Positions 29,110-40,199 are shown, counted from the first letter of the stretch. The stretch is DNA of 52,033 nt from Aliivibrio sp. (GCA_016764915.1 JAESQY010000076.1:1-52033), one strand, 5' to 3'. Made by a program: numbers and translations. The notes: a model not told the origin generated them from the letters alone.

Positions 29110-30453
29110 ATGAACGTAATCGAGCAAGTAACTCGTCAACGAGCTGAATTAGAAACAGCAGTAGCAAAAGCATTAGAGATGGCTGGCGCTAAGTCAGATG
29201 CTGCTGAAGTCGCTATTACAAAAACAACAGGCATCAGTGTATCAACACATGAATGTGAAGTAGAGAATGTTGAATTTAATAGTGATGGAGCGTTAGGAAT
29301 TACCGTTTATTGCAATCAAAGAAAAGGAAGCGCTTCAACTTCTGATTTAAGTGATGAAGCAATCAAACAAACCGTCAATGCTGCATTAGATATCGCTCAA
29401 TATACGTCACAAGACCCGTTTTCAGGTCCTGCACCTAAAGAACTGATGGCTTATGAGTTTCCAGATTTAGACCTATTTCACCCTGATGAGCCAGAGCCTG
29501 ACTACGCAGCAAAAATTGCCATAGAGGCCGAACAGGCAGCACTGTCATTTAGTGATAAAATTAAACAGAGTGATGGTGCCAGTTACGACAGTCATTATGG
29601 TGTCAAGGTCTACGGTAACAGTCATGGTATGTTAGGCAGTTTTGCTTCAAGCCGACATAGTGTAAGTTGTTGTGTTATTGCGGCTGACAAAAATGGCAAT
29701 ATGGAACGAGATTACAGCTATTCCGTTGCTCGCCATCGTGATGATCTATGGAAACCTGAAGTGGTAGGCATTGACGCTGCCAAAAGAACCATCAGCCGTT
29801 TAGATGCAAAAAAACTCAGCACGATGGAAGTCCCTGTGATGTTTTCTGCCGATGTTGCTACCGGGTTATTGGGCCATCTAGTGATGGGGATCAGTGGTGC
29901 TAATCTATACCGTAAATCGACTTTTTTACTGGATAAACTGAATGAGAAAATATTTCCTGATTGGTTTAACGTAAGTGAGCGCCCGCACATACTCAAAAGC
30001 TTAGCCAGCAGCCCATTTGATAGCGAAGGATTAATAACCCAAGATAGAGAGGTCATTACTGATGGTGTATTGGCAACTTATCTGATGACCAGTTATGCGG
30101 CGCGTAAACTAAACATGCAGCCAACTGGGCACGCTGGTGGTATCCATAACTGGTTTGTGAAATCAACCGGGCAGAACTTCGAACAGATGTTGAAACTGAT
30201 GGACAAAGGCCTATTAGTGACTGAACTCATGGGGCAAGGGGTAAATACGGTCACGGGTGATTACTCTCGTGGTGCTGCTGGTTTTTGGGTTGAAAATGGT
30301 GAAATTCAATATCCAGTTACCGAGATAACCATTGCTGGAAATCTGAGTAATATGTTTAATCAAATCGTGGCTGTCGGCTCTGATGTTGAGACACGTTCAC
30401 AAATTAAAACTGGCTCTATTTTGATAGAGAAAATGAAAATTGCTGGTGAATAG
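29110..30453 (+). CDS. pmbA: Metalloprotease subunit TldE (PmbA)
   Basis: 447-aa partner of TldD; it lacks the zinc HExxxH motif, as expected. Family features include the [17 protein letters not shown] stretch and the C-terminal [25 protein letters not shown]. It diverges from yjgA with a 137-base gap that should hold both promoters. It ends at a bidirectional terminator. Confidence 0.96.
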   Translation: MNVIEQVTRQRAELETAVAKALEMAGAKSDAAEVAITKTTGISVSTHECEVENVEFNSDGALGITVYCNQRKGSASTSDLSDEAIKQTVNAALDIAQYTSQDPFSGPAPKELMAYEFPDLDLFHPDEPEPDYAAKIAIEAEQAALSFSDKIKQSDGASYDSHYGVKVYGNSHGMLGSFASSRHSVSCCVIAADKNGNMERDYSYSVARHRDDLWKPEVVGIDAAKRTISRLDAKKLSTMEVPVMFSADVATGLLGHLVMGISGANLYRKSTFLLDKLNEKIFPDWFNVSERPHILKSLASSPFDSEGLITQDREVITDGVLATYLMTSYAARKLNMQPTGHAGGIHNWFVKSTGQNFEQMLKLMDKGLLVTELMGQGVNTVTGDYSRGAAGFWVENGEIQYPVTEITIAGNLSNMFNQIVAVGSDVETRSQIKTGSILIEKMKIAGE

Positions 30454-30482
30454 ATATTTCTCGTTAATTGACAATGAATAAT

Positions 30483-30516
30483 AAAAAACCGAAGCATTGA
30501 AGTGCTTCGGTTTTTT
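30483..30516. terminator. Bidirectional terminator between pmbA and mgtE
   Basis: Fourteen-bp perfect stem AAAAAACCGAAGCA (30483-30496) / TGCTTCGGTTTTTT (30503-30516), loop TTGAAG. It serves the convergent genes pmbA (+) and mgtE (-). Confidence 0.92.
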
Positions 30517-30564
30517 ATCGGGAGTTATAACGCGTTTAGCTTTTACATCACTGTGTTTAGCTTG

Positions 30565-31920
30565 TTACATAAATATAGTGGCGAGACCTAAGAAGACAAA
30601 AAGGCCAAGTACATCGGTGATCGTAGTTAATGCCATTCCTCCCGCAAGCGCGGGGTCAATTTTTAATTTCTTTAACATTAAAGGGATACTTACCCCTGCA
30701 ATACCGGCTACGGTAAGGTTCGCCATCATTGCGGCAGCAATGATCAAACCTAAAGTGACATCTCCTTTCCATATCACTACAATGCCACCGATGATCGATG
30801 CCCATAATATGCCATTTAAGATGCCAATAGATGCCTCTTTGATTAAAAGTGAACGCTGATTACTGTCCCCTATATGTCCAACGGCAAGACCTCGAATGAC
30901 CAGTGCGACCGTTTGATTTCCGGCAACTCCACCCATTGATGGCACAATAGTCATTAACACTGCAATTGCGGCCATTTGTTCAAGAGTTGCTTCGAACATG
31001 TTGGAAACGGATGCAGCAGCGAGGGCTGCAAGTACGTTAACACCTAACCACACACTTCTCTTACGAGCAGATTTAACGACAGGTGCAAACGTGTCCTCTT
31101 CATTATCCATACCCGCCAAACTCATCATAGTGTGCTCAGCATCTTCACGAATAACATCAACAACATCATCTATGGTTATTCGTCCGACGAGGTGATCTTG
31201 TTCATCAACAACGGGGGCTGAGACCCAGTTTCTACGTTCAAACAGTTTGGCGACTTCCGCCGTATCCATATCAACAGGGATGGCTTCATCGGCATCTTGC
31301 ATTATATCTAATACGGTGATTCCTGGCTGTGTTGTGACCAAAGAGATAATCGAAAGGTGGCCGATTAATCGGTTATTTCCGTCAATAACATACAGAGCAT
31401 CCGTCGCTTCAGGCAGTTCACCGAGGATTCGAAGGTAACGTAAAACCACTTCAACTTCGACATCCGCTCTGATGGTGATGACATCAATGTTCATGATACT
31501 ACCAGCAGTATCTTCAGTGTACGAGAGCGCGGTTTCTACTCGATCACGATCAATGGAGTCCATTTGGTCAAGGACTTCACGAGATACATCATCAGGAAGA
31601 CTTCTTAAGACATAGGCAACATCATCAGTCTCCATGCCTTCAGTTGCTTCTGCAAGTTTCTCTGGAGCCATTTGAGAAACAATACCATCTTTGACATCCT
31701 CAGACAGTTCATCAAGGATCTCACCATAATCTTCAGGATCGGTCAGTTGCCATAAAACATCACGGCTTTTTCGAGGAGAAGCTTCTAATAAATGTGCAAT
31801 ATCCTCGGGTTCCATGTCTAAAAGCTGACGCCTTACATGGACAAACATCCCGTTTTCTAGTGCGTTTGATACATCTTGAAGTGTTTGATGGGTTTGGTCG
31901 AATTCTTGTTGCTCTGCCAT
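30565..31920 (-). CDS. mgtE: Magnesium transporter MgtE
   Basis: A 451-aa magnesium channel: N-terminal helical MgtE_N domain (about 20-130), two CBS domains (about 135-260) that sense cytoplasmic Mg2+, and five C-terminal membrane segments (about 285-450) with PSMGGVAGNQTVALVIRGLAVG at the pore. It follows npr after 121 bases and ends the long leftward gene series starting at yrbG. No Mg2+ riboswitch is evident upstream. Confidence 0.95.
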   Translation of the reverse strand: MAEQQEFDQTHQTLQDVSNALENGMFVHVRRQLLDMEPEDIAHLLEASPRKSRDVLWQLTDPEDYGEILDELSEDVKDGIVSQMAPEKLAEATEGMETDDVAYVLRSLPDDVSREVLDQMDSIDRDRVETALSYTEDTAGSIMNIDVITIRADVEVEVVLRYLRILGELPEATDALYVIDGNNRLIGHLSIISLVTTQPGITVLDIMQDADEAIPVDMDTAEVAKLFERRNWVSAPVVDEQDHLVGRITIDDVVDVIREDAEHTMMSLAGMDNEEDTFAPVVKSARKRSVWLGVNVLAALAAASVSNMFEATLEQMAAIAVLMTIVPSMGGVAGNQTVALVIRGLAVGHIGDSNQRSLLIKEASIGILNGILWASIIGGIVVIWKGDVTLGLIIAAAMMANLTVAGIAGVSIPLMLKKLKIDPALAGGMALTTITDVLGLFVFLGLATIFM

Positions 31921-32032
31921 AGGCTCGCCTCCTATTCAATGCGCTGAATAGTAACGCAAATCAGAGCAACGTGTAAGTGATTTTGCTATGACTCAATAAC
32001 TAAACCGTTAATAAAAGCGAATGAATTGTTTT

Positions 32033-32311
32033 TTAACTTTCTTCGTCAAAGCCATCTTCAATTAATTGACATATGGCATTGAGAGCCGTCTCTGCCTCGG
32101 GTCCAGTCGCTTTGACATCGACATGTTGTCCTTGAGCTGACTCTAGCATTAGTAGACCCATTACGCTCTCTGCTGTTGCCTCTTTGTTCTCACTTTGGAT
32201 AGTGACGCTAGCCTCAAAGCTTTGGGCCAATTCGACCAGCTTGACTGCGGCTCTAGCATGCAATCCTAAACGATTGCGAATCAGTACATTTTTATGAGTG
32301 ATATTTTTCAT
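32033..32311 (-). CDS. npr: Nitrogen-PTS phosphocarrier NPr
   Basis: A 92-aa HPr-like phosphocarrier that passes phosphate from PtsP to PtsN. The active-site histidine is His18 in [12 protein letters not shown]. The C-terminal IEDGFDEES fits NPr better than sugar-PTS HPr. It is placed 22 bases after rapZ, with ptsN two genes upstream. Confidence 0.93.
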   Translation of the reverse strand: MKNITHKNVLIRNRLGLHARAAVKLVELAQSFEASVTIQSENKEATAESVMGLLMLESAQGQHVDVKATGPEAETALNAICQLIEDGFDEES

Positions 32312-32333
32312 TTTATGTCTACTACTATAGTGA

Positions 32334-33194
32334 TTATCGTCTTTCTAATGTCTTGTGACGAACTTGAACTTGTTTGCCTTGGCTCTTAAAGAAGTTAGCC
32401 AGTTGTTGAGTAATGTAGACAGAGCGATGTTGTCCGCCTGTGCAGCCAATGGCGACAGTTAAATAGCTGCGGTTGTTTTTTTCTAAGGCAGGTAGCCAAC
32501 TTTCGAAGAAACTTTGAATTTGTGATTGTAACTTATTCACTTCATCAAAGCTGGCCAGATACTCTTGAACGGGTCTATCTAATCCTGTCATTGCTCTCAG
32601 TGTCGGCTCCCAATGAGGGTTAGGTAAAAATCGCACATCAAACACATAATCAGCATCGGTGGGAATACCATATTTGAAACCAAAAGATTCAAATACCATG
32701 ACCAACTCTTTTGACTCTTGACCTAAGACCCGTGAACGAAGTGTTTCACTTAAATCATGAATAGAGAGGGAAGTCGTATCGAGAACAAGATCTGAATTGC
32801 CTTTAAGTTGCGACAATATCTTTTTTTCTAGTTCCACTGCTTGTTCGAGTGAAACGGCATTCTTTTGGCTGCTTTGCGAAAGTGGGTGGAGTCTTCGCGT
32901 TTCGCTGTATCTTTTAAACAGCTCTTTTTTATCAGCATCAAGGAAAATGACATTTAGATCGTGCAGTGCATCAAGTTTATTTAAGGTTGTTTGCAATGAG
33001 GTCGGATCTTTCGGCAAATTTCGAATATCAATACTAACGGCTACGTTTTGCCCGCTCTCACTGATTGAATCAATAAATTGATCAAATAAATTTACGGGTA
33101 AATTATCAACGCAGTAGTAGCCAAGATCTTCAAAAACTCTCAGAGCCACTGATTTTCCTGCACCAGAACAGCCACTTACTACCATTAATTTCAT
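32334..33194 (-). CDS. rapZ: RNase adapter protein RapZ
   Basis: 286 aa. In E. coli RapZ guides RNase E to the small RNA GlmZ and senses glucosamine-6-phosphate, tuning amino-sugar supply for the cell envelope. Seen: Walker A GCSGAGKS (8-15), a [10 protein letters not shown] segment and the C-terminal [11 protein letters not shown] motif. It is 6 bases after ptsN and next to npr, the normal order. Confidence 0.96.
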   Translation of the reverse strand: MKLMVVSGCSGAGKSVALRVFEDLGYYCVDNLPVNLFDQFIDSISESGQNVAVSIDIRNLPKDPTSLQTTLNKLDALHDLNVIFLDADKKELFKRYSETRRLHPLSQSSQKNAVSLEQAVELEKKILSQLKGNSDLVLDTTSLSIHDLSETLRSRVLGQESKELVMVFESFGFKYGIPTDADYVFDVRFLPNPHWEPTLRAMTGLDRPVQEYLASFDEVNKLQSQIQSFFESWLPALEKNNRSYLTVAIGCTGGQHRSVYITQQLANFFKSQGKQVQVRHKTLERR

Positions 33195-33200
33195 GATGAT

Positions 33201-33698
33201 CTAACCCATTTTATCGGTGGATTGAGTGTTAACTAGAGGTTCATTGTTTGCGGGCTCTCCAGCCATAATATTATAAAGTTGTTGATCATCCTTTGCGGCT
33301 CTTAACTGCTTAAGGACTCTCTTATCACTCAATCGCTCTGCTATTGTTGATAAGGTTTTTAGGTGTTCTTTACATTGAGAGTCTGGAACAAGCAGTGCAA
33401 ACAGAATATCAACGGGCGTGTTGTCGATAGCGTCAAATTCAATCGGTTCTTTGCATTGAATTAATACCGCAACAGCTTGTTCACTATTGAATATTCGTCC
33501 ATGAGGAATGGCGATACCATTGCCGATGCCGGTACTGCCCATCTTTTCTCTGATGAGTAGACAATCGAAGAGATCTTTTTCATTATCACCAAGCTCTGCA
33601 GCAGCAAGTTGACTAATTAATTCAAGGGCTCGTTTCTTACTGCTACATTGGACTGCGCTTTTGGTGCAGCCCAATGTTAATACTTGGTTTATTTGCAT
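33201..33698 (-). CDS. ptsN: Nitrogen-PTS EIIA component PtsN
   Basis: 165-aa EIIANtr, the terminal phosphate acceptor of the nitrogen PTS, which controls potassium transport and other targets. The phospho-accepting histidine is His66 in GNGIAIPHGR. It lies two bases after hpf and six before rapZ, so it is tightly coupled. Confidence 0.95.
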   Translation of the reverse strand: MQINQVLTLGCTKSAVQCSSKKRALELISQLAAAELGDNEKDLFDCLLIREKMGSTGIGNGIAIPHGRIFNSEQAVAVLIQCKEPIEFDAIDNTPVDILFALLVPDSQCKEHLKTLSTIAERLSDKRVLKQLRAAKDDQQLYNIMAGEPANNEPLVNTQSTDKMG

Positions 33699-33700
33699 GA

Positions 33701-33988
33701 TTAATGGTTACTTAGCTTTTCTTTATGTTTATTGAGTTGGCGTACGAGCTTATCAATCAAGCTATCAATGGCTGCATACATATTGTCTGAAACTGAAGAG
33801 GCGTGTATTTCACCCTGATTCACATGGAGAGTAGCTTCAGCGATCTGTTGATCTTTTTCTACTTTCAAAACTACATGAGCATTATTGATATGCTCAAAGA
33901 AACGATCTAATTTTTTAAATTTAGAATTTACACTGTCATGTAATGCTTCGGTAAGTTCAATGTGTTGGCCGGTTAAGTTAATTTGCAT
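33701..33988 (-). CDS. hpf: Ribosome hibernation-promoting factor
   Basis: 95-aa short-form HPF, which occupies the decoding centre and promotes 100S dimers in stationary phase. The start MQINLTGQHIELTEAL at 33986-33988 is chosen because AAGGAAGAG lies just upstream; a longer frame would begin inside rpoN. It sits between rpoN and ptsN as in Enterobacteria. Confidence 0.95.
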   Translation of the reverse strand: MQINLTGQHIELTEALHDSVNSKFKKLDRFFEHINNAHVVLKVEKDQQIAEATLHVNQGEIHASSVSDNMYAAIDSLIDKLVRQLNKHKEKLSNH

Positions 33989-34013
33989 AGACTCTTCCTT
34001 CAGTTGTGTTTCG

Positions 34014-35504
34014 CTACAGTAGCTGCTTACGCTGATTTGATGGCGGAATCCCAAGAGATTCCCTGTACTTAGCGATAGTACGCCTTGCCACCATAATACC
34101 TTGTTCTGCTAATAGAGCTGTGATTTTGCTATCACTTAATGGTTTCGCTTGATTCTCAGCGGAAACCAGCTTTTTAACTAATGCTCTAATGGCGGTAGAA
34201 GAACACTCACCACCGTTATCAGTGCTCACATGGCTTGAAAAGAAATACTTCAATCCAAAAATACCACGTGGAGTATGCATGAATTTTTGCGTTGTTACTC
34301 GAGAAATTGTTGACTCATGCATCTCGACGGCAAGAGCAATATCATTTAATACCATCGGTTTCATCGCCTCTTCACCAAGCTCGAAGAATGCTTGTTGTTG
34401 TTCAACGATGCAACGAGCAACTTTTAATAATGTCTCATTACGGCTTTCTAAACTCTTGATTAACCATTTCGCTTCTTGCAAGTTTGTTTTAATAAAGTGA
34501 CCATCTGCGCTGTTTCGAGTGCTTTTTCCTAATGCTGCATATTGGGCATTCACCTTCAATTTTGGTGCACTATCTGGGTTAATGTTGACTACCCACTTGC
34601 CGTTATCTTTAACTACAGTGACATCAGGAATAACATATTCGGTATCGCCGTGAGCGATGTTATTGCCAGGCCTTGGGTCAAGACTGTGGATTAACGACAT
34701 CACATGTTTCAGCTCAGCTTCTTTAAGCTTAGTTTCTTTTGCTAATTGACGGTAATCTCTATTACCAAGAAGTGCGATATGATGTTTAATGATGGATTGG
34801 GTTTCTGTTAGCCAAGGGGTATCTGGTGGGTAGGTAACTAGTTGCAGCAACAAACACTCTTTTAAGCTTCTTGAACCAACACTTAAGGGATCAAATTGTT
34901 GCACACGTTTAATGACGACTTCAACCTCATCGAGCTCAACTTCTTCAGAGCCCATGCTTTCAAGAATATCGTCAGCGCTTATGGTGAGGTAACCGTTATC
35001 ATCTATAGCATCAACGATAGCAATGGCAATAGATAGGTCTATATCACTAAATGGTGTTAAGTGGACCTGCCACATCAGATAATCTTGAAGACTCTGAGTA
35101 GTTTCACCTTGATAGATGGGCATTTCGTCATCAATGGAAATGCCAGTGCTGCCAGTATTGGCACTATATACATCTTCCCATGTAGTATCGATAGGAAGGT
35201 CATCACCTATGTCGTTTTTTTCTAAGGCATCAGCACTGTCAATTTGTTCAGGCTCACTGGTAGCTTCCGCTGTTGCTGAACTCTCTTCAATACTGTTCTC
35301 ATCTTGTGTTTTGTTCGCATCTTCAGGTGTTGTTGATGTCTCTTGGCTATCTTCTTCTACTTCAAGTAAAGGGTTTGAGTCCAATGCGTCTTGAATCTCT
35401 TGTTGAAGTTCCAGCGAAGAAAGTTGCAGTAAGCGAATGGCTTGCTGCAGTTGAGGCGTCATCGCTAATTGTTGACCTAGCTTGAGCTGAAGAGTTGGTT
35501 TCAT
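34014..35504 (-). CDS. rpoN: RNA polymerase sigma-54 factor
   Basis: 496-aa sigma-54. Region I at the N-terminus ([31 protein letters not shown]), an acidic, variable region II (about 50-115), the core-binding and helix-turn-helix region, and the C-terminal RpoN box [11 protein letters not shown] near residue 475. In Vibrionaceae it controls flagella, nitrogen use and biofilm functions. It follows lptB after 89 bases. Confidence 0.98.
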   Translation of the reverse strand: MKPTLQLKLGQQLAMTPQLQQAIRLLQLSSLELQQEIQDALDSNPLLEVEEDSQETSTTPEDANKTQDENSIEESSATAEATSEPEQIDSADALEKNDIGDDLPIDTTWEDVYSANTGSTGISIDDEMPIYQGETTQSLQDYLMWQVHLTPFSDIDLSIAIAIVDAIDDNGYLTISADDILESMGSEEVELDEVEVVIKRVQQFDPLSVGSRSLKECLLLQLVTYPPDTPWLTETQSIIKHHIALLGNRDYRQLAKETKLKEAELKHVMSLIHSLDPRPGNNIAHGDTEYVIPDVTVVKDNGKWVVNINPDSAPKLKVNAQYAALGKSTRNSADGHFIKTNLQEAKWLIKSLESRNETLLKVARCIVEQQQAFFELGEEAMKPMVLNDIALAVEMHESTISRVTTQKFMHTPRGIFGLKYFFSSHVSTDNGGECSSTAIRALVKKLVSAENQAKPLSDSKITALLAEQGIMVARRTIAKYRESLGIPPSNQRKQLL

Positions 35505-35593
35505 TTATATTGCGTACCTTGTTATTATCAATTATCGCGCTGCTAATTGAACTCATAATAAATCAAATCACGACTATTGTTCGATTTTAATTA

Positions 35594-36319
35594 CTAGAGT
35601 TTGAACTGGTCACCTAAGTAGACACGTTTAACATGCTCATCATTAAGAACCTCTTCAGGAGTGCCATTAGCGATCAAATGGCCCTGACTAACGATGTAAG
35701 CGTGTTCACAAACATCCAGTGTTTCTCGAACATTATGGTCAGTAATTAAAACGCCTAAACCGCGATCTCGCAAATGTTCTATGATCTTTTTTATATCAAT
35801 GACTGATATTGGATCAACCCCTGCAAACGGCTCATCGAGTAAAATAAATTTGGGATTAGCCGCAAGAGCGCGAGCAATCTCTACACGACGGCGTTCACCA
35901 CCTGATAAGGCCATACCTTTACTGTTGCGAATATGCTGGATATTAAATTCATCCAATAGCTCTTCAAGTTTGTCTTGTTTTTCTGTTTTGGTTATGTCGT
36001 TACGAGTTTGAAGAACGGCCATGATGTTGTCGTATACAGAGAGCTTTCTAAAAATTGAAGCCTCTTGAGGTAGATAACCAATGCCCATCTTTGATCGTTT
36101 GTGCATAGGTTGAAGACTAATGTCTTCACCATCAATGCTTATGGTTCCTTCATCACGAGCAACCAAGCCTACAATCATGTAAAAAGAGGTGGTTTTTCCT
36201 GCGCCATTGGGGCCGAGCAAGCCTACAATTTTACCTGATTCTACTTGTAAACTTACGTCTGATACGACTTTGCGCCCACTGTAAGTTTTTGCAAGATGTT
36301 CCGCTTTTAATATAGACAT
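35594..36319 (-). CDS. lptB: LPS export ATPase LptB
   Basis: 241-aa ABC ATPase that powers LPS extraction from the inner membrane with LptFG. Walker A GPNGAGKT (36-43), ABC signature LSGGERRR, and Walker [14 protein letters not shown]. It is two bases after lptA, in the lptC-lptA-lptB-rpoN order. Confidence 0.97.
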   Translation of the reverse strand: MSILKAEHLAKTYSGRKVVSDVSLQVESGKIVGLLGPNGAGKTTSFYMIVGLVARDEGTISIDGEDISLQPMHKRSKMGIGYLPQEASIFRKLSVYDNIMAVLQTRNDITKTEKQDKLEELLDEFNIQHIRNSKGMALSGGERRRVEIARALAANPKFILLDEPFAGVDPISVIDIKKIIEHLRDRGLGVLITDHNVRETLDVCEHAYIVSQGHLIANGTPEEVLNDEHVKRVYLGDQFKL

Positions 36320-36321
36320 AA

Positions 36322-36825
36322 TTATTCTTTTTTGTTCAGTTGACTAGGTTGTAGCACTGTAGTAACACGTTTTGTCTCACTGCTATTGGCAACCAATTTT
36401 TGTGTTCCAATGTGGTAAGTGATTACATCCCCTTGAATAGTACTGTCATCTTGAGATATCTGAGCTTCACGGGTCATCAATAGAAAATCCTTTTCAATTT
36501 CGTAGCGTAGCTTTAGTGCGTGCCCCTTTAAGGTCTTACCGTCATCAGTCAGTTGTGAAAATCGTGCAGGCTTTCCGTAAGCTTCTAATATTTCACGTCC
36601 TTCTGAACCATTAGGTCGAATAACAATCAATTTATCAGCCCAGATATTGATGCTGCCTTGTTTTAAGGTCACGTCGCCAGTGAAAGTGACACGATTTGAT
36701 TTCATATCAAAATTTTGAGTGTCAGAATCAATATATATTGGTTGATCTGTATCTGTGCTTAGAGCCCAACTACTGAGCGAAGTTAAGCATAAACAGACAA
36801 TTAAACTAATTTTTTGCAGCTTCAT
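36322..36825 (-). CDS. lptA: LPS periplasmic bridge protein LptA
   Basis: 168-aa periplasmic protein forming the LPS bridge between LptC and LptD. Start [23 protein letters not shown] at 36823-36825 is preferred: AAGGTAG precedes it and it begins a clear signal peptide; a longer frame runs back into lptC. The OstA-like beta jellyroll follows ([26 protein letters not shown]). It overlaps the end of lptC by 20 bases. Confidence 0.94.
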   Translation of the reverse strand: MKLQKISLIVCLCLTSLSSWALSTDTDQPIYIDSDTQNFDMKSNRVTFTGDVTLKQGSINIWADKLIVIRPNGSEGREILEAYGKPARFSQLTDDGKTLKGHALKLRYEIEKDFLLMTREAQISQDDSTIQGDVITYHIGTQKLVANSSETKRVTTVLQPSQLNKKE

Positions 36826-37369
36826 ATCTACCTTGTACACTGTTATACAGTTCAGCATTGTTGCTATCAAAATTGCCTCTCATTGCGTGACCCATAGTTT
36901 CAAACATAGGACCGACAAGAAATACATCCTCTTCGGTCATAAAATCTTTTGTGATTAACTCAAGCTGTAAGCTCTCTGTTTTCATGGTGGTAAAGGTGGC
37001 ATTTGGCAGTAAGTTATGAACAACTACATTCCCTTCCATTAGCAACTCATTGTTTTTATTTAATGTTGCTTGATTAGAGGTAATGCGCCACTCTTCGGTG
37101 TCACCCTCTCTAAATACGGTAAAAATAGGCAGAGTGAATTTCGTGTCTCCACTTTGCGAAAAATACTCTAAATGCGTTGAATAGACTCGGTAGTTACGAA
37201 TGCCACTCTCATTAAAGCTGGTATTGGTTAAATTACCACCAGTAAAAATCGGCAACTCTTTATCTGGCGCTATTTGTTTGTCTGGTTGACTATTTTTATC
37301 ATACAAATAGTATCCAGACCAACTTGCTACTGAAAGCAATAAAACAAAGAGTAGCCTCGATAGGCTCAT
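36806..37369 (-). CDS. lptC: LPS export protein LptC
   Basis: 187-aa bitopic inner-membrane protein: N-terminal helix (about 4-22) and a periplasmic jellyroll (about 60-180) that receives LPS from LptBFG. The ATG overlaps the kdsC stop (ATGA), indicating coupled translation. Confidence 0.94.
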   Translation of the reverse strand: MSLSRLLFVLLLSVASWSGYYLYDKNSQPDKQIAPDKELPIFTGGNLTNTSFNESGIRNYRVYSTHLEYFSQSGDTKFTLPIFTVFREGDTEEWRITSNQATLNKNNELLMEGNVVVHNLLPNATFTTMKTESLQLELITKDFMTEEDVFLVGPMFETMGHAMRGNFDSNNAELYNSVQGRYEAAKN

Positions 37370-37941
37370 ATACTCAAACCTTTGTGTTTCTCTAATTCAC
37401 CTTTGGCCTGCAAGATAAGATCACACACTTCTCTTACCGCACCAAAACCGCCATTAATCGTGGTGACATAATTTGCTCGTTGAACCAATAGTGGGTGCCC
37501 ATCAGCAACAGACACCTTTAATGCTACTTCATTCATTACGGGCCAATCAATTAAATCATCACCTATGTATCCAGTTTGTGATGGTGTTATATGTAATTTT
37601 TTAACAATATCGTGGTAGGCCTGCAGTTTATCATCTTGGCCTTGGTAGATATGTTTAATGCCAAGAGCGCTCATTCGATTTTCAACTATCGCTGATTTTC
37701 TACCTGTGATAATGGCAACTTCTACTCCTGAGTTCATTAACGATTTAATGCCATAACCATCTCTAGTATGAAATGTCTTTAACTCTTCATCATTATTGCC
37801 CATATAGATACGCCCGTCAGAAAATACACCATCAACATCGCAGATAAGCAGTTTAATACCTTTGGCGATGGCAAGCAGACTTGGCGTTACTTTTGAGTAT
37901 AACGTATCAATTAAGGTTTCATCTTGATCTGATGTTGCCAT
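37366..37941 (-). CDS. kdsC: 3-deoxy-D-manno-octulosonate 8-phosphate phosphatase
   Basis: 191-aa HAD-family phosphatase that makes free KDO for lipid A core synthesis. The nucleophile motif DVDGVFSDGR has Asp35 and Asp37; the later GDDLIDWPVM supplies the magnesium-binding acids. It overlaps kdsD by one base and lptC by three. Confidence 0.97.
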   Translation of the reverse strand: MATSDQDETLIDTLYSKVTPSLLAIAKGIKLLICDVDGVFSDGRIYMGNNDEELKTFHTRDGYGIKSLMNSGVEVAIITGRKSAIVENRMSALGIKHIYQGQDDKLQAYHDIVKKLHITPSQTGYIGDDLIDWPVMNEVALKVSVADGHPLLVQRANYVTTINGGFGAVREVCDLILQAKGELEKHKGLSI

Positions 37942-38912
37942 TACATGACTCCTGCTTTTAATAGGTCATGCATATTCAGGGCGCCAACTAATCGACCATC
38001 TCGACAAAGTAAAAGGCCATTCTTTCTTTTTTCTTCCATTAAATTTAAACCGTCAACAGCCAGCATATCAGGACTGACTGTGATTGGGTTTTTGGTCATC
38101 ACTTCACCAATGGTTTGAGTATGAATGTCAATGCGATTATCGAGTATACGGCGTAAATCCCCATCTGTAAAAATACCGATTACTTGCAGGTTGTCATCAA
38201 CAATAGCAGTCATGCCTAACCCTTTCTCTGACACTTCAAGTAGTGCGTCTTTGATCAAACGATCTGCGCCAACCATAGGTAACTTGCTGCCCGTATGCAT
38301 AATATCGTTTAATTTTAGTAGCAGTTTCCGACCTAAAGCCCCCCCAGGGTGAGAAAGAGCAAAATCACCAGCGGTAAATCCTTTTGCTTGCATTAATGCA
38401 ATGGCAATGGCATCACCCATAACTAAAGTGGCTGTGGTACTGGATGTTGGTGCTAACGCCAATGGGCAAGCTTCTTGTGGTACGGTGATCTGAAGATGAA
38501 TATCGGCTACTTCCGCCATGGTTGAAGAGGTTTTCCCCGTCATAGTAATGAGGCTAATGCCAAGGCGCTTCATTACAGGAATAAGAGCTAAAATTTCAGA
38601 CGCTTCACCTGAATTAGAGATAGCAAGAACAACATCGCCTTTTTCGACCATTCCAAGATCGCCATGGCTGGCTTCTCCAGGATGCACAAAAAATGAAGGG
38701 GTACCCGTGCTGGCAAAAGTCGCCGCTATTTTCTTTCCAATATGACCTGACTTGCCCATTCCCATCACGACTACTTTACCTTTGCATTGCAATATTAGTC
38801 TGCAAGCTTGTGAGAAATTATCGTTGATATACCGAGATAGTTGGGTAAGAGCATCTATTTCAATGGCTAATACATTTTTTCCAGACTCACAAAAATCAAA
38901 GTTACTTGGCAT
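37941..38912 (-). CDS. kdsD: Arabinose-5-phosphate isomerase
   Basis: 323 aa; converts ribulose-5-phosphate to arabinose-5-phosphate, the first step to KDO. N-terminal SIS sugar-isomerase domain (about 40-175, with VVMGMGKSGHIGKKIAATFASTGTPSFFVHPGEASHGD) and two C-terminal CBS domains (about 205-320). It is 20 bases after yrbG. Confidence 0.96.
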   Translation of the reverse strand: MPSNFDFCESGKNVLAIEIDALTQLSRYINDNFSQACRLILQCKGKVVVMGMGKSGHIGKKIAATFASTGTPSFFVHPGEASHGDLGMVEKGDVVLAISNSGEASEILALIPVMKRLGISLITMTGKTSSTMAEVADIHLQITVPQEACPLALAPTSSTTATLVMGDAIAIALMQAKGFTAGDFALSHPGGALGRKLLLKLNDIMHTGSKLPMVGADRLIKDALLEVSEKGLGMTAIVDDNLQVIGIFTDGDLRRILDNRIDIHTQTIGEVMTKNPITVSPDMLAVDGLNLMEEKRKNGLLLCRDGRLVGALNMHDLLKAGVM

Positions 38913-38932
38913 TCTAATATGCTCCTTACAGG

Positions 38933-39898
38933 TTAAGCATTCATGTTATAAAGTAGGTATGCTTGATAAGCGACAAAACAAGTTAATAGCACCCCACCTT
39001 CTAAACGGCTAATACGGCTATTTTTTCCTAGTGCCATGATCAATAGCAGCACTGACATCGCTAACATGACATAAAAGTCACGATTCATGGCTAATGCGTT
39101 GATTGTCGATGGGTGTAAAAGGCCAGGAATGCCCATTACAGCGAGAATATTAAATACGTTTGAACCGATGATATTACCGACAGCCATATCATCTTCACCT
39201 TTCATTACGCCCGCTAAAGAGGCTGCAAGTTCTGGTAAACTAGTGCCAATAGCAATAACAGTTAAGCCAATAACTAGCTCACTCATGCCGAAGAACTTAG
39301 CAATAACAACTGCAGAATCGACAAGGGTATCGGCAGCAAAGGGTAGAATAACTAACCCAACAGCGATCCAAAATAGAGCTTTACCATTACTAACCCCTAC
39401 CGGGATGTCTGACTCTTGCTCTTCAATGAAGGCATCATTGTTCTTCTTTTCAGAACGGCTTATGTGCAACATGGCAAGGATGAAGGTGATAAAAAGAACC
39501 ACCAATAAAACGCCTTCGTAAAAGCCTAAGTAGTTATCCCATAATAGTAAACCTGCCACAACGGTGACTGCTAGCATCAATGGTAGCTCTCTGCGAATAA
39601 CACCAGAGCTGATAGAGAGGGGCTTGACTAAAGCGGTGATACCAAGAATTAACGCGATGTTTGCGATATTTGAACCTAGGACATTGCCGACAGCAGTATC
39701 GGTTTTTCCCTCAAGCGCAGCCGCCGCTGACACCATCATTTCAGGAGCAGAAGAACCCATTGCTAAAATAGTCATACCTATTACAAGGGGAGAGATGCCA
39801 TAGTTTTTTGCTAACGCGGCCGAGCCATAGACGAGTTTGTCCGCACTCCAGACAAGTAGCACTAATCCTACGATTAGAAAAAGAACGGCTTCAAGCAT
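38933..39898 (-). CDS. yrbG: Calcium/sodium antiporter YrbG
   Basis: 322-aa CaCA-family exchanger with about ten membrane segments. The two signature alpha repeats read GMTILAMGSSAPEMMVSAAAAL and GLTVIAIGTSLPELAASLAG. Start MLEAVLFLIVG at 39896-39898 is chosen over a longer frame because AGAGGAAA precedes it and the extra upstream residues are not family-like. It is the first gene of the leftward kds/lpt series. Confidence 0.93.
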   Translation of the reverse strand: MLEAVLFLIVGLVLLVWSADKLVYGSAALAKNYGISPLVIGMTILAMGSSAPEMMVSAAAALEGKTDTAVGNVLGSNIANIALILGITALVKPLSISSGVIRRELPLMLAVTVVAGLLLWDNYLGFYEGVLLVVLFITFILAMLHISRSEKKNNDAFIEEQESDIPVGVSNGKALFWIAVGLVILPFAADTLVDSAVVIAKFFGMSELVIGLTVIAIGTSLPELAASLAGVMKGEDDMAVGNIIGSNVFNILAVMGIPGLLHPSTINALAMNRDFYVMLAMSVLLLIMALGKNSRISRLEGGVLLTCFVAYQAYLLYNMNA

Positions 39899-40199
39899 CG
39901 TGTTTCCTCTGTAATTAAATAAGTATTGAAAAGATCTAAAGCGACAATTCTGACGGTTAGTCGAGCAAAATGGAAGTATTAACACAAGCAAATTGAACTC
40001 TACGGTTGAAAAAAAGAGCGAACAAAATAAATTGAGCAGCTTTAGAGGGGAAAAGGGAGACTTTGCGCGACTTTTATTAAAGGTTTCGTTTGCATGTAAC
40101 TCAATTTCTCATAGAATTAATTGATAAATATTATCAATACGTTAATCGATCTTTTATTCATCAATTCGATAACGGCAGTTTTTAGACTCTAAGGTTGGT
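39899..40199. promoter_or_regulatory. Divergent yrbG-mlaF intergenic region with AT-rich dyad
   Basis: A 301-base gene-free gap that must hold promoters for both yrbG (-) and mlaF (+). The one clear structure is a perfect 8-bp inverted repeat, ATTGATAA (40120-40127) / TTATCAAT (40131-40138), with a three-base centre, about 60 bases before mlaF. Size and AT-richness recall a Fur-type operator, but it does not match the 7-1-7 Fur pattern exactly. No confident -35/-10 pair was found. Confidence 0.45.

Noticed and set aside
39087..39521. Plus-strand frame of 144 aa inside yrbG
   Set aside because: Antisense to conserved membrane segments of the exchanger; no ribosome site and no recognisable family.
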